64,000 nucleotides of DNA, taken from positions 1,580,001 through 1,644,000 of the forward strand of contig NZ_WMEA01000001.1 of assembly GCF_021735925.1 (NCBI RefSeq). The letters run 5' to 3'. Source of the stretch: Loktanella sp. M215. GTDB taxonomy: Bacteria > Pseudomonadota > Alphaproteobacteria > Rhodobacterales > Rhodobacteraceae. A model generated the notes under the pieces. That model made no database searches and had not been told where the DNA came from. It saw only the letters and a list, made by a program, of their open reading frames with translations. Of the stretch, positions 31,607-42,190 are shown one piece after another; position 1 is the stretch's first letter, and each line of letters begins with the position of its first letter. The translations under genes were made by a program, and so were the position numbers.

Positions 31607-33247
31607 TCAGTTCGTGACCTGCTCTCGCAACACGGATGCGGTGATCGAAAGCATCAGGTAGATCCCCGAAAAGATTAGAAACGCGAGGATCGTGTTCTGG
31701 AATGCCTTCGGGTAGGTCGCCTCGTCCGGGGCGACGGGTTCGACACCCATCGACAGATAGCGGACCTGGCGGTTCGCCTCGATCCGGGCGGTTTCCATCT
31801 GGGTCAGCGCCTGCTGCGCCAGCATGGTCTTGAAGGTATAGTTCTCTTCGGCCAGCCGCAGTTCCGTGTTGCGGGACGCCTGCGACGACCCGCCGTCCGT
31901 CGCAACCGTCATCTTGTCCCGCAGGTCCGCAATCAGATTTTCGATATTGTCGATCTGGGCCTGCAACGCATTGACCTGCGCCTCGTTCGGGCGGCGCACG
32001 TTCATCCGTTCCTGCAGTGACAGTGTCAGGCGCTGGCGTTCGGTTTCAAGCGCGGCGATCTGCTGCGTCTTGGCGGCCGTCTCGCCCACCGGGTCGATCT
32101 GCTGCACATCCTCCTGCAGTTGCAGCCAACTGGCGAGCGCTTCGCTGCGCTTGGCTTCGGCGGATTCGTAGCTGGCGCGGGCGCCGGCCATCTGGTCTTC
32201 GCGCAGGCGCTGCGTCAACTGGTCGACCTGTTCCTCGGCGTAGCCGATCAGGGCCTCGGAAAACTGCTGGCTGGAGGCAGGCGTCGGCGCAACGACGTTC
32301 ATCTTCAGGATGCCTTCGGTCGGGTCATAGCTGATCCTCACGCGGTCCTGATAGATCCCGAAGGCGGCCTCGTTGCTGGCCCCTTCCGGCAGACGCTGGA
32401 TCGGGTCGATCGACGGATCGCTGAACGTCGCCTTGAAACCGTGGTCCTGATCCAGACGCACCATCGCGGCGCGCGACGACAGATAGGATTGCACCGTGAT
32501 GCTGTCCTGCTGCGTCGCCATGGATGTCCCCTGGAACATGCCGCCAAGGCCGCCCGCGACACTGGTCGCCTCGGCCTTCTGGATGACGAATTCGGAACTG
32601 GTGGCGAACATCGGCGTCGCGATGTTGTAGAAATAGTATCCGACGACAAGCGTCGGCAGCAGCACGAAAACCGCCAGCCGGGACATCATCATGACCGTCC
32701 GCCGGCGGCGGCGGCGGACCAGATCGCGCTGGATCTTGCCGATTTCCGACAGGTGCCGGTCGGCCGGGCTGGCGAATTCCGTGGACGGCAAATTTTGGTT
32801 CGGGTCGGCGACGGTCTGCGGCAGCTGCACACGGGCGGCCGGCATGTCCGGCATGCCCTGGATCGCGCCAAGGGACGCGCCCGGCGCGGTCGTGCCGCCA
32901 GCGGACTTGCCGTCAGGTGTCACAAGTTCCAGCACGGTCGAGCGCTGGAAGGGGTCGATCCCCGCGCGCCGCAATTGCCGGACGGCATCGAAATCGGACG
33001 TAGGCGCCATGCCGTGCTTTTGCGCGACGCGACGGGCCATGCGCAACTGGCGGCCGGTCAGCCCCTCGCGCCGGATGGCGTCGATATCGGCGTTGCCGGT
33101 CGATGGCGTGTCGGTCGCAGGCGTCTGCGGGTCCGGGGTGGTATCCGGTCCGGCCGCGTCGCGTGGCGTTTCTGCGTCCTTGGGGGATTCGGCCAGCGAT
33201 TCCGGCCTGCGGATGCGGAATTTCTTAGCTGTGGGCTTCGTAGTCAT
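31607..33247 (-). CDS. kpsE: Capsule polysaccharide export inner-membrane protein, KpsE/CtrB-like
   Basis: 546 residues. A long N-terminal cytoplasmic part rich in Pro and Asp, including RMARRVAQKHG and IGKIQRDLVRRRRRRT. Then the first membrane segment SRLAVFVLLPTLVVGYYFYN, a periplasmic domain with a long coiled coil (about 320-440), the proline region YPKAF and the second membrane segment ILAFLIFSGIYLMLSITASV. This is the polysaccharide co-polymerase plan of KpsE/BexC/CtrB. It works with the ABC ATPase encoded just upstream to guide capsule chains through the envelope. Starts inside the ATPase gene (23-bp overlap). Confidence 0.88.
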   Translation of the reverse strand: MTTKPTAKKFRIRRPESLAESPKDAETPRDAAGPDTTPDPQTPATDTPSTGNADIDAIRREGLTGRQLRMARRVAQKHGMAPTSDFDAVRQLRRAGIDPFQRSTVLELVTPDGKSAGGTTAPGASLGAIQGMPDMPAARVQLPQTVADPNQNLPSTEFASPADRHLSEIGKIQRDLVRRRRRRTVMMMSRLAVFVLLPTLVVGYYFYNIATPMFATSSEFVIQKAEATSVAGGLGGMFQGTSMATQQDSITVQSYLSSRAAMVRLDQDHGFKATFSDPSIDPIQRLPEGASNEAAFGIYQDRVRISYDPTEGILKMNVVAPTPASSQQFSEALIGYAEEQVDQLTQRLREDQMAGARASYESAEAKRSEALASWLQLQEDVQQIDPVGETAAKTQQIAALETERQRLTLSLQERMNVRRPNEAQVNALQAQIDNIENLIADLRDKMTVATDGGSSQASRNTELRLAEENYTFKTMLAQQALTQMETARIEANRQVRYLSMGVEPVAPDEATYPKAFQNTILAFLIFSGIYLMLSITASVLREQVTN

Positions 33248-33884
33248 AAAGCTGCTTGGCCTCTTCCAGAGTGTCGAACATATGTAACTTCCCGTGCCGC
33301 AACACGGCGGCAGAGCGGGCGAACCGCTCCAGCGTTGCGGCCTGGTGGGACACGATGATTACGGTCGTCTTTTCAAGTCGTTCCCGCAGGATTTCACCGG
33401 CCTTGCGGTTGAACTCGGCATCGGTCGTGGCAGGCATGCCTTCGTCGATCAGATACATGTCAAAGTCCAGCGCAAGCATCAGCGAAAACGTCAGCCGCGA
33501 GCGCATGCCGGAACTGTAGGTCCCCACGGGCATGTCGAAGTATTCCTTGATCCCGCACAGCCAGCGGCAGAACGCCTCGATGTAATCGGGGTCGAGGCTG
33601 TAGAGGCGGGCGATGTAGCGCACGTTTTCGCGGGCGGTGTGACGGTTGGTGACGCCGCCCATGAACCCCAGCGGGAACGAGATGCGGCAGCCGCGGGTGA
33701 TCGTGCCTTCGTCGGGTTTTTCCAGACCCGCCATCATGTTGATCAAGGTCGTCTTGCCGGTGCCGTTGGGCGCAAGGATGCCCAGCGAGTTGCCCAGTTC
33801 CACGCGGAACGACACGCGGTCAAGGATCACCTTGCGCGTCTTGCCCGTCCAGAAGGACTTGCTGACCTGATTGAATTCCAACAT
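33225..33884 (-). CDS. kpsT: Capsule polysaccharide ABC transporter ATP-binding protein, KpsT-like
   Basis: 219 residues. Walker A LAPNGTGKTTLIN, signature YSSGMRSRLTF, Walker B DFDMYLIDEGMPATTDAEFN with the characteristic GM replacing a hydrophobic pair, and switch His in VIIVSHQ. The short length and IKEYFDMPVGTYSSGMRSR are typical of KpsT/BexA. It energises export of capsule or group 2-type polysaccharide. The permease KpsM that normally pairs with it is not adjacent. Divergent from the glycosylase gene across a 206-bp gap. Confidence 0.9.
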   Translation of the reverse strand: MLEFNQVSKSFWTGKTRKVILDRVSFRVELGNSLGILAPNGTGKTTLINMMAGLEKPDEGTITRGCRISFPLGFMGGVTNRHTARENVRYIARLYSLDPDYIEAFCRWLCGIKEYFDMPVGTYSSGMRSRLTFSLMLALDFDMYLIDEGMPATTDAEFNRKAGEILRERLEKTTVIIVSHQAATLERFARSAAVLRHGKLHMFDTLEEAKQLYDYEAHS

Positions 33885-34090
33885 CGCGGTGTGCCTGATC
33901 CGGTCGCCTCATTGCCGGGCCTTGGTGACAAGAATGGGTTAACCATTCGTCACGTCGGCCCTTGTTTTTACCGGTATGCCGCAGAATTATGTCCAAAGAC
34001 AGGCGTAAGTGCAGTATTGCCGCAGCTTACACCGTGCCGTGATGGGCGTGTGGCGCTTGAACGCGCGGACTGCGGGCTAGGTCCCGGGGC

Positions 34091-34672
34091 ATGGGATTAC
34101 GGGACGACATTGCTGCCTGCCGCATCTGCGCGGACCGGTTCGCCGCGACGGCGACCCGGCACGATCCGCGTCCGGTGGTCTGGTTCACCGGCCCGCCGCG
34201 CATCCTGATCGCCAGTCAGGCCCCCGGTGCGCGGGTCCACGCGGCGCAGACACCCTTCTGGGACCGGTCCGGCGACCGCTTGCGGGACTGGCTGGGCATC
34301 GACAAGCCGGCGTTCTACGACCGCGACCGGGTGGCCATCGTGCCAATGGCCTTCTGCTTTCCGGGCTACAATGCCGCCGGGTCCGACCTGCCGCCGCCGC
34401 GCGTCTGCGCCGCGACATGGCGACAGCCGGTGATGGACCGTCTGGGCGACGTGCCCCTGACCCTGCTGATCGGCGGCTACGCGCAGGCGTGGCATCTGGG
34501 CGGGCGCATGGGCGTGACCGAACGCGTCGCGGGCTGGCGCGACCTTGCACCGCGCGTCTTCTGCTTGCCTCATCCGTCGTGGCGCAATACCGCATGGCTG
34601 AACCGCAACCCGTGGTTCGAGACTGATCTGCTGCCCGTCCTGCGGGCCCGCGTGCAAGAGGTTCTGACATGA
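34091..34672 (+). CDS. Uracil-DNA glycosylase family protein
   Basis: 193 residues. N-terminal Cys pair AACRICADRF, motif 1 ILIASQAPGARVHAAQTPFW and motif 2 LPHPSWRN, as in small glycosylases of the UDG superfamily (short UdgX/family 4-like group). The substrate could be uracil or another deaminated base in DNA. The four Cys needed for a full Fe-S cluster are not all obvious. The gene overlaps sseB-like by 4 bp. Ribosome-binding sequence is weak (CCCGGGGC). Confidence 0.82.
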   Translation: MGLRDDIAACRICADRFAATATRHDPRPVVWFTGPPRILIASQAPGARVHAAQTPFWDRSGDRLRDWLGIDKPAFYDRDRVAIVPMAFCFPGYNAAGSDLPPPRVCAATWRQPVMDRLGDVPLTLLIGGYAQAWHLGGRMGVTERVAGWRDLAPRVFCLPHPSWRNTAWLNRNPWFETDLLPVLRARVQEVLT

Positions 34673-35460
34673 CGACGCCCGAGATGACCACCGATCTGGA
34701 CCGCGCCCATGCCGCGATGGAGACCTCGGACGACCTGCGTCTGCGGTTCTACGAAACGCTGGCGGACAGCGACCTCTTCGTCCTGCTCGACAGCGAGCCC
34801 GAAGGCGACAGCGTGCGCCCGTCGCTGTTTACGGTCGAGGGCGGGCAATACGCACTGGTCTTCGACGCAGAGGAACGTCTGTCCGCCTTCGTCGGTCGCG
34901 CCGCCCCCTACGCCGGTCTGCCGGGCCGGGCGCTGGTGCAGATGATGGCGGGGCAGGGGATCGGCATCGCCCTGAACCCGCAGGTCGCCCCCAGCGAGAT
35001 GCTGATCCCCGCGGATGCCGTCGACTGGCTGGCCACGACCCTCGACCACACGCCCCAGCAGGCCGAGGCGCGGCTGACCGGCGTCTCGCGCCCCACCGGC
35101 TTGCCTGAATCGGTGCTGGAGGCGCTGGACCGCAAGCTGACCCGCGCCGCCGGGCTGGCCGATCACGCGCTGCTGGTGGCGGCGGAATACGAGGACGGCG
35201 GTCGCGGCCACGTGCTGGCCTTCGTCGATGCGCCCGACACGGCCCACGCGGCGCTGGCCCATGCGGCGGGCGAGGCGCTGACCTTTTCCGGCATCGACGC
35301 GGGCACGATGGACGTGATGTTCGTCGCGAGCTCCGATGCGGTGGCGCAGCGGCTGGCGCGCGTCGGGCTGCGGTTCGACCTGCCGGTGCTGTCGCGGCCC
35401 ACGCCTGCCGTGCCGATGGCACCGGGGTCCGACCCCAGCGCCCCGCCCAAGCTGCGCTAG
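34669..35460 (+). CDS. SseB-family protein
   Basis: 263 residues, soluble, acidic. The N-terminal SseB domain shows DLFVLLDSEPEGDSVRPSLF, GQYALVFDAEERLSAFVG and ALVQMMAGQGIGIALNP, followed by VAPSEMLIPADAVDWL. The C-terminal region (about 150-245) fits the SseB C-terminal domain. The cellular role is unknown; despite the name it is not a virulence effector here. Translationally coupled with the glycosylase gene and convergent with ghrA (3-bp gap). Confidence 0.85.
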   Translation: MTTPEMTTDLDRAHAAMETSDDLRLRFYETLADSDLFVLLDSEPEGDSVRPSLFTVEGGQYALVFDAEERLSAFVGRAAPYAGLPGRALVQMMAGQGIGIALNPQVAPSEMLIPADAVDWLATTLDHTPQQAEARLTGVSRPTGLPESVLEALDRKLTRAAGLADHALLVAAEYEDGGRGHVLAFVDAPDTAHAALAHAAGEALTFSGIDAGTMDVMFVASSDAVAQRLARVGLRFDLPVLSRPTPAVPMAPGSDPSAPPKLR

Positions 35461-35463
35461 GCC

Positions 35464-36393
35464 TCAGTACCCCGCGCTGCGGTCCACAAGGTGCAGGAAC
35501 GGCTCTCCGCGCTCGCCCCGCGCGATATTCGCGGCGATCACCTGTGCCGCCGTGTCGGGCCGCGTGGTCGATGCGATATGCGGCGTGACCGTGACGCGGG
35601 GATGCGCCCAGAAGGGATGCGCCTGTGGCAGCGGTTCCGTGCGGAACACATCAAGCGTCGCGGCCGCGACAGCACCGCTGTCCAGCGCTGCCAAGAGCGC
35701 ATCGTCGTCGATCAGCGGACCACGCCCGGGATTCACGATGAACGCGCCAGGGGCCAGCAGCGCCAGCCTGTCGGCGTTCAGGATGTTTTCCGTGGCGGGT
35801 GTCTGCGGTAACAGCAGCACGACGATCTGTGCGCCAGCCAGCGCATCTTGCAGCCCGGCATCGCCTGACAGGCAGGTCAACCCGTCGATCTGCTTGGGGC
35901 TGCGCGACCAGCCGGTGACGGGAAAGCCAAGACCCGCCAGCGCCTGACCGCAGGCCGATCCCAGCGCGCCAAGGCCCAGCACCGTCACCGGGCGATCCTG
36001 CGCCAAAGGCGGGTAAACGTCGTTCCGCCAGACGCCGTCCTGCCCGTGGATATGGGCATCCAGCCCCAGATGGTGGCGCATCACATGCCCCACGACCCAT
36101 TCGACCATGCCGCGTGTCAGCCCGTCATCGACCATCCGCGCCAGCGGCTGCGTCAGGGTTGCGTTGCCGACCACCGTCTCGACCCCGGCCCACAGGCCCA
36201 TGACCAGCCGCGTGTTCACGTATGGCGTGAAATCCTTCACCGGCCCGTTGGGGGCAAAGACGATGTAATCCACGACCTCGGGCGCATGATCGCGGGACAG
36301 GTCATAGGTCAGGCCTGCGGCGTCCAGCGCGCGGCGCAGCGGCGACTCGTACTCGTCCCAGACATCGGGCTTGGCGGAAAACAGGATATTCAT
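35464..36393 (-). CDS. ghrA: Glyoxylate/hydroxypyruvate reductase A-like 2-hydroxyacid dehydrogenase
   Basis: 309 residues. NAD(P)-binding motif TVLGLGALGSACGQALAG, then the catalytic series GRGPLIDDDALLAAL, the Glu-containing DVFRTEPLPQAHPFW and the catalytic His region VTVTPHIASTTRPD. The PNGPVKDFTPYVNTRLVMGLWAGVE type N-terminus is that of GhrA. It reduces glyoxylate or hydroxypyruvate with NADPH. The start overlaps the stop of rodA (ATGA), so it is the last gene of the cell-shape operon although functionally unrelated. Confidence 0.9.
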   Translation of the reverse strand: MNILFSAKPDVWDEYESPLRRALDAAGLTYDLSRDHAPEVVDYIVFAPNGPVKDFTPYVNTRLVMGLWAGVETVVGNATLTQPLARMVDDGLTRGMVEWVVGHVMRHHLGLDAHIHGQDGVWRNDVYPPLAQDRPVTVLGLGALGSACGQALAGLGFPVTGWSRSPKQIDGLTCLSGDAGLQDALAGAQIVVLLLPQTPATENILNADRLALLAPGAFIVNPGRGPLIDDDALLAALDSGAVAAATLDVFRTEPLPQAHPFWAHPRVTVTPHIASTTRPDTAAQVIAANIARGERGEPFLHLVDRSAGY

Positions 36394-37529
36394 CGCGGTT
36401 TATGCACATGCGCGGATTGCACCAGCCCGAAGGCCACCAGAAGCACCAGCATCGCCGATCCGCCGTAGCTGACCAGCGGCAACGGTACGCCGACGACGGG
36501 GGCCAGCCCCATGACCATCGCCATATTCACGGCAAAGAACAGAAAGAACGTCATCGCGATCCCCATGGTCAGCAGCGACGAAAACCGGTCCTTGTTGTTG
36601 ATCGCCGAGGCGACGCAGAACACGATGATCAACACGTAAAGCACCAGCAAGGAAAAGGCGCCGACAAAGCCGAACTCCTCTGCCAGCGTGGTGAAGATAA
36701 AGTCGGTATGCTTTTCCGGCAGGAAATTCAGACGGCTTTGCGTGCCCTGCATGAATCCGCGCCCGGTCCAGCCGCCCGACCCCAGCGCGATCTTGGCCTG
36801 CGTGATGTGATAGCCAGCACCCAGCGGATCGTTGCCCGGATCAAGGAAGGTGTCGATCCGGCGGAACTGGTAGTCCTTCAGCAGTTGCCACGGCGTGCCG
36901 CGGCTGACGAAGACCGCATAGACGGTGCCGACGCCCGCGCCGATCACGGTCGCGAAATAGGCCCAGTGGACGCCAGCCAGAAACATCACCGCCCCACCGC
37001 CGAACAGCAGCAGCAGTGCTGTCCCAAGGTCAGGCTGTTTCAGCACCAGCGCCGTCGGCACGAGGATGAAGATCACCGGCAGCGCGACCCACAGGGGATG
37101 GGACGTCTTGTGCGTCGGCAGCCAGTCGTAATAGGCGGCCAGAAACATCACGAGGGTGATCTTCGTCAGCTCTGACGGTTGCAGCCGCATGAAGCCCAGG
37201 TCGATCCAGCGCTGCGCCCCCATGCCGATGGCGCCGAACAGCTCCACCGCGATCAGCAGCATGACCGACACGCCAAAGGCCACCCCCGCCATGTTGCGCC
37301 AGAACCAGATCGGCACCATGCCGACCCCGATCATCAGCACGACGCCAAGGATGAAACGCTTGACCTGCGGTTCCATCCACGGCTCTGGCGACCCGCCGGC
37401 CACGGAATACAGCATGATGAACCCCGCGCAGGCGACCGCCGTCAACAGGATGATCACCGGCCAGTTCAGATAAAGTATCTTGCGAAGCCCGGTGGGGACG
37501 AACTTGGTGTTATGCGCGAGGTAACTCAT
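36390..37529 (-). CDS. rodA: Rod shape-determining glycosyltransferase RodA (MrdB)
   Basis: 379 residues, about ten membrane helices, SEDS family. It polymerises peptidoglycan strands during side-wall growth together with PBP2. Start MSYLAHNTKFVPTGLRKILY at 37529; longer frames run into the PBP2 gene. Seen are LQPSELTKITLVMFLAAYYD (the conserved QPSE), KQPDLGTALLLLFGGGAVMF, YQFRRIDTFLDPGNDPLGAG and VGVPLPLVSYGGSAML, all SEDS signatures. One base separates it from mrdA. Confidence 0.95.
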   Translation of the reverse strand: MSYLAHNTKFVPTGLRKILYLNWPVIILLTAVACAGFIMLYSVAGGSPEPWMEPQVKRFILGVVLMIGVGMVPIWFWRNMAGVAFGVSVMLLIAVELFGAIGMGAQRWIDLGFMRLQPSELTKITLVMFLAAYYDWLPTHKTSHPLWVALPVIFILVPTALVLKQPDLGTALLLLFGGGAVMFLAGVHWAYFATVIGAGVGTVYAVFVSRGTPWQLLKDYQFRRIDTFLDPGNDPLGAGYHITQAKIALGSGGWTGRGFMQGTQSRLNFLPEKHTDFIFTTLAEEFGFVGAFSLLVLYVLIIVFCVASAINNKDRFSSLLTMGIAMTFFLFFAVNMAMVMGLAPVVGVPLPLVSYGGSAMLVLLVAFGLVQSAHVHKPR

Positions 37530-37530
37530 G

Positions 37531-39471
37531 TCACACCCGGTCCTGTGCGGGCTTGATCTGCATGATGCGCTGGGCGATCCGGGCCTGCTGTTCCTCGATC
37601 CGGGCGCGGTCGGCGGACGGATAGGCCTCCAGCGGGGGCGGGCCGTCGTAAAGGGCCTGCAACATGATGTCGCGCGCGATGGGCGAGGCTGCGGTCGATC
37701 CGCCGCCGCCGTGTTCCACCACGACGGCCACGGCGAATTTCGGATTGTCGACCGGCGCAAAACAGACGAAGAGCGCGTGGTCGCGGCGCTCCCAAGGCAG
37801 GTCTTCGTTGCTGATGACACCGCGGGCCCGTTCTTCGGCCGTGATGCGGCGCACCTGGCTCGTGCCGGTCTTGCCCGCCATCTCAAAGCCTGCGGTGATG
37901 ATCTTGGCCCGCGCGCCCGTGCCGCGCTTTTCATTGATGACGGCATTCATCGACGCGCGGCAGCGGCGCAGCATGTTTTCGTTGATGCCAAGGGCCTCGC
38001 CGATGCCGCTGGGTTCCTCGACCCCGTCGACGGATTTCACCAGCCGCGGCGTCACCATCTTGCCGGTCGCGATCCGCGCCGTCATGATCGCCAGCTGCAG
38101 CGGCGAGGCCAGCACATAGCCTTGCCCGATGGACGCGTTGACCGTGTCACCGATGCGCCAGTCCTCGCCGCGCACCTCGGACTTCCACTGCTTGTCCGGC
38201 GCCAACCCGGTCGAGATCGCGGAGAGCGGCAGATCGTGCTTGACCCCGATGCCCAGCAGACGGGCCATTTCGGCGATCTTGTCGATGCCGACCCGCTGCG
38301 CGACCTCGTAATAGTAGCAGTCGCAGGAATGCTTCAGGCTGTCGTGAAAGTTGATGTTGCCGTGGCCCGCACGCTTCCAGCAGTGGAACCGGGTGCCCGC
38401 GACGACCGTATACCCTTTGCAATAGACCGTTTCCTCGGGGCTGATCGCACCCGCCTCGAGTGCGGCTAGACCCGTCACCATCTTGAAGGTGGACCCCGGC
38501 GGATAGGCGCCCTGCACGGCCTTGGCGGCCAGCGGGCGGTACTTGTTTTCGTTCAGGTCGGTCCAGTCCTTGACCGAAATGCCGCGCACGAAGAGGTTCG
38601 GATCGAATGAGGGCGCGGACGCGATGGCGCGCAGATCGCCGGTCTCCAGGTCGATCACGACGGCGCCGCTGCTCTCGCCGTCCATGCGGGCCTGCGCGTA
38701 GGATTGCAGACGCTCGTCCAGACCCAGCTGGATGTCCTTGCCGGCGACGCCTTCCTGACGGTCCAGTTCGCGCATCACGCGGCCCAGGGCGTTCACCTCG
38801 ATCCGCTTGGTGCCGGCGGACCCGCGCAGGGTGTGTTCCAGCTTGTTTTCCACGCCGGTCTTGCCGATCTGGAACTTGGGGATCTGCAGCAGCGGGTCCT
38901 GATCGTCGATGCGGCTCAGATCATAGTCGCTGACCGGGCCGACATAGCCCACGACATGCCCCACGTCGGCGCCATAGGGATAGCGGCGGGACAGACCGAC
39001 CTCGGCGCTGACGCCGGGCAGGGCGGGGGCGTTGATGTTGATCTTGGCCACATCCTCCCACAGCAGGCGGTCGGCGATGATGACGGGAACGAAGGACGAC
39101 AGCTTGCGCATGTCCTCGCGGGCGCGCTCGATGTTCTCGGGGTCGAGGCTGACGATATCCTGCAGGCGAGCCAGCACCTCGTCCACGTCGCCGGCATCCT
39201 CGCGGACCATGACGACGCGGTAGTTCTGTTCGTTTTCTGCCAGCGGGATGCCGTTGCGGTCAAAGACAAGGCCGCGCGCGGGGGGCAGCAGGCGGATGTT
39301 GATCCGGTTTTCCTCGGCCAGCAGACGGAACTGGTCGGCCTGTTCGACCTGCATCGACCGCATCCGCAGCCCCAGCGCACCGGCGACACCCAGTTGTGCC
39401 GATCCCAGCAACAGCGCCCGCCGCCCGATCCCGCGCGACGATTGTTCCAGATCCCTGACCGGTCGCTTCAT
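37531..39471 (-). CDS. mrdA: Penicillin-binding protein 2 (MrdA)
   Basis: 646 residues, class B transpeptidase anchored by one N-terminal helix. PBP dimerisation region starts at PPARGLVFDRNGIPLAENEQ. Transpeptidase motifs: active-site S327 in PGSTFK, SCD at 382-384 in place of SxN, and KTGTS at 533-537. It crosslinks peptidoglycan for elongation with RodA and MreBCD. Start at 39471 is within the end of mreD (ATGA overlap). A longer in-frame extension upstream is just the mreD antisense frame and was discarded. Confidence 0.95.
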   Translation of the reverse strand: MKRPVRDLEQSSRGIGRRALLLGSAQLGVAGALGLRMRSMQVEQADQFRLLAEENRINIRLLPPARGLVFDRNGIPLAENEQNYRVVMVREDAGDVDEVLARLQDIVSLDPENIERAREDMRKLSSFVPVIIADRLLWEDVAKININAPALPGVSAEVGLSRRYPYGADVGHVVGYVGPVSDYDLSRIDDQDPLLQIPKFQIGKTGVENKLEHTLRGSAGTKRIEVNALGRVMRELDRQEGVAGKDIQLGLDERLQSYAQARMDGESSGAVVIDLETGDLRAIASAPSFDPNLFVRGISVKDWTDLNENKYRPLAAKAVQGAYPPGSTFKMVTGLAALEAGAISPEETVYCKGYTVVAGTRFHCWKRAGHGNINFHDSLKHSCDCYYYEVAQRVGIDKIAEMARLLGIGVKHDLPLSAISTGLAPDKQWKSEVRGEDWRIGDTVNASIGQGYVLASPLQLAIMTARIATGKMVTPRLVKSVDGVEEPSGIGEALGINENMLRRCRASMNAVINEKRGTGARAKIITAGFEMAGKTGTSQVRRITAEERARGVISNEDLPWERRDHALFVCFAPVDNPKFAVAVVVEHGGGGSTAASPIARDIMLQALYDGPPPLEAYPSADRARIEEQQARIAQRIMQIKPAQDRV

Positions 39472-40007
39472 AACCTGTGTCCCCGACTGTCCACCTGACC
39501 GGGCGCAGGCCGGGTCAGACCAAAAAAGAAGTGCCCCACACCCACCACCACCGGATAGATCGCGATGGTCATCACCATCTGGATCAGCGTCAGCGTCAGC
39601 GGGGCCTGCGGCGTCATCACCACGATCAGCACCAGCCGGTTCGCCAATGTGATCGCAACGATCCCCACCGTGACCGTACCCCATTCCAGCGCCAAAGGCA
39701 CGTTCCGCAGACCACGAGAGCGTGATCGCACCGCCTCGGTCAGGATGACGACCAATGCGGCCCACAGGCCCGGCGGGCGCTGGAACAAAAGGTCGGTCAA
39801 AAGAAAGACCGCAACCACCACGCCGAACGGCACATAGGCAGGCCGCCGCGCGACCCAGGCCAGCGTCAGCGCCAGCAGCACGTCCGGTCCGGCAAAGCCC
39901 GGCGGCGACGTGTCCAGCGGCAGCAACTGGATGAAGACCACGATCGTCGCCAGCGCCAGATAGACGACCCGCCCGGTCCACAGGGTGGAGGCGGGACTGT
40001 CAACCAT
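39468..40007 (-). CDS. mreD: Rod shape-determining protein MreD
   Basis: 179 residues with about five membrane helices: VVYLALATIVVFIQLLPLDT, ADVLLALTLAWVARR-like, VVVAVFLLTDLLFQRPPGLW and the C-terminal hydrophobic pair. Charged residues between helices (LEWGTVTVGI, RNVPLALEW) fit MreD. It overlaps mreC by 8 bp and mrdA by 4 bp. Assigned by hydropathy, size and its fixed position in mreB-mreC-mreD-mrdA-mrdB. Confidence 0.9.
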   Translation of the reverse strand: MVDSPASTLWTGRVVYLALATIVVFIQLLPLDTSPPGFAGPDVLLALTLAWVARRPAYVPFGVVVAVFLLTDLLFQRPPGLWAALVVILTEAVRSRSRGLRNVPLALEWGTVTVGIVAITLANRLVLIVVMTPQAPLTLTLIQMVMTIAIYPVVVGVGHFFFGLTRPAPGQVDSRGHRL

Positions 40008-40914
40008 CGTTGCCGGCTTCTGCCGTGCGGGGCAGGACCGGACCGATCAGACCGCCCTCGGGCGTCAGAAGGCCGCCGGGGTCGGTGATGTCCTCGTGCG
40101 GTTGCGCGCGCAGGATCCGCAGGAATTCCAGCCGCCCGTAATCCGCCGCCAGCCGCACCCGCAGCCGTCGGTCGCTGCCAAGCGCCACTTGACCCACCAG
40201 CAGATCGGCGGGAAAGACTCCGCCGTCGCCCGAGGAAACGACACGGTCGCCGGGGCGCACGGTGTCAGGATTTTCCAGAAACTCGATCGGCGGGTTCAGC
40301 GTATTGTCGCCCGCCAGAATGGCCTTCTGCCCCGACGGCTGGATCGTCACCGGGATCCGGCTGGAGGTGTCGGTCAGCAGGATCACGCGGGCCGTGCCGC
40401 GCCCGACGCCACTGATCCGCCCGACAAGGCCCAGCCCGTCCATCGCGGGCCAGCCATCCACGATCCCGTCACGCCGACCGACATTCAGCAGCACCGACTG
40501 CCGGAAGGGCGAGCCCGAATCCGTCATCACCACCCCGGTCACGTAGGTCAGCTGCGGGTCCAGACGCACATTGTTCAGTTCCAGCAGGCGGGCGTTTTCC
40601 TGCTCCAGCTGCAAGGCCGCCTCTTTCCACGCCTTCATCTGCTGCAACTCGCGGCGCAGGTTGCCGTTCTGCTCGCTCAGCGCGGAATAGCTGCGGAAAT
40701 CCGCGACCAGTTCGACGATGCCCGTAACCGGCGCCATGGCCCAGTCGAAGGACGGCACGACCCGGTCGATGACGGCGGCGCGAAACCGTTCGACGCGCGG
40801 GCTGTCGATGCGCCAGACCAGAAAGATGCCCAGCAGCACGACGACACCGATCGCGACCAGCAGACGCCGGATCGGGCCGATGTATTCGTCGTGAGTGTTA
40901 CGGTCGCGCGCCAA
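40000..40914 (-). CDS. mreC: Rod shape-determining protein MreC
   Basis: 304 residues, single N-terminal membrane helix (RRLLVAIGVVVLLGIFLVWR), then a coiled coil LSEQNGNLRRELQQMKAWKE around residues 80-125 and the beta-barrel MreC domain with YVTGVVMTDSGSPFRQSVLL, GLVGRISGVGRGTARVILLT and GDRVVSSGDGGVFPADLLVG. It links the cytoplasmic MreB filament to the periplasmic wall enzymes. It follows mreB by 27 bp. Confidence 0.94.
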   Translation of the reverse strand: MARDRNTHDEYIGPIRRLLVAIGVVVLLGIFLVWRIDSPRVERFRAAVIDRVVPSFDWAMAPVTGIVELVADFRSYSALSEQNGNLRRELQQMKAWKEAALQLEQENARLLELNNVRLDPQLTYVTGVVMTDSGSPFRQSVLLNVGRRDGIVDGWPAMDGLGLVGRISGVGRGTARVILLTDTSSRIPVTIQPSGQKAILAGDNTLNPPIEFLENPDTVRPGDRVVSSGDGGVFPADLLVGQVALGSDRRLRVRLAADYGRLEFLRILRAQPHEDITDPGGLLTPEGGLIGPVLPRTAEAGNDG

Positions 40915-40941
40915 GGGTGTCAGGCCCCTTCAGAATAAGGC

Positions 40942-42129
<1,188 letters not shown>

Positions 42130-42190
42130 TCAAGAGGCGGATGTCGCTGACAGCCGCCCCCGACGTGAACTTTTCCAATATTTGCGCGCT

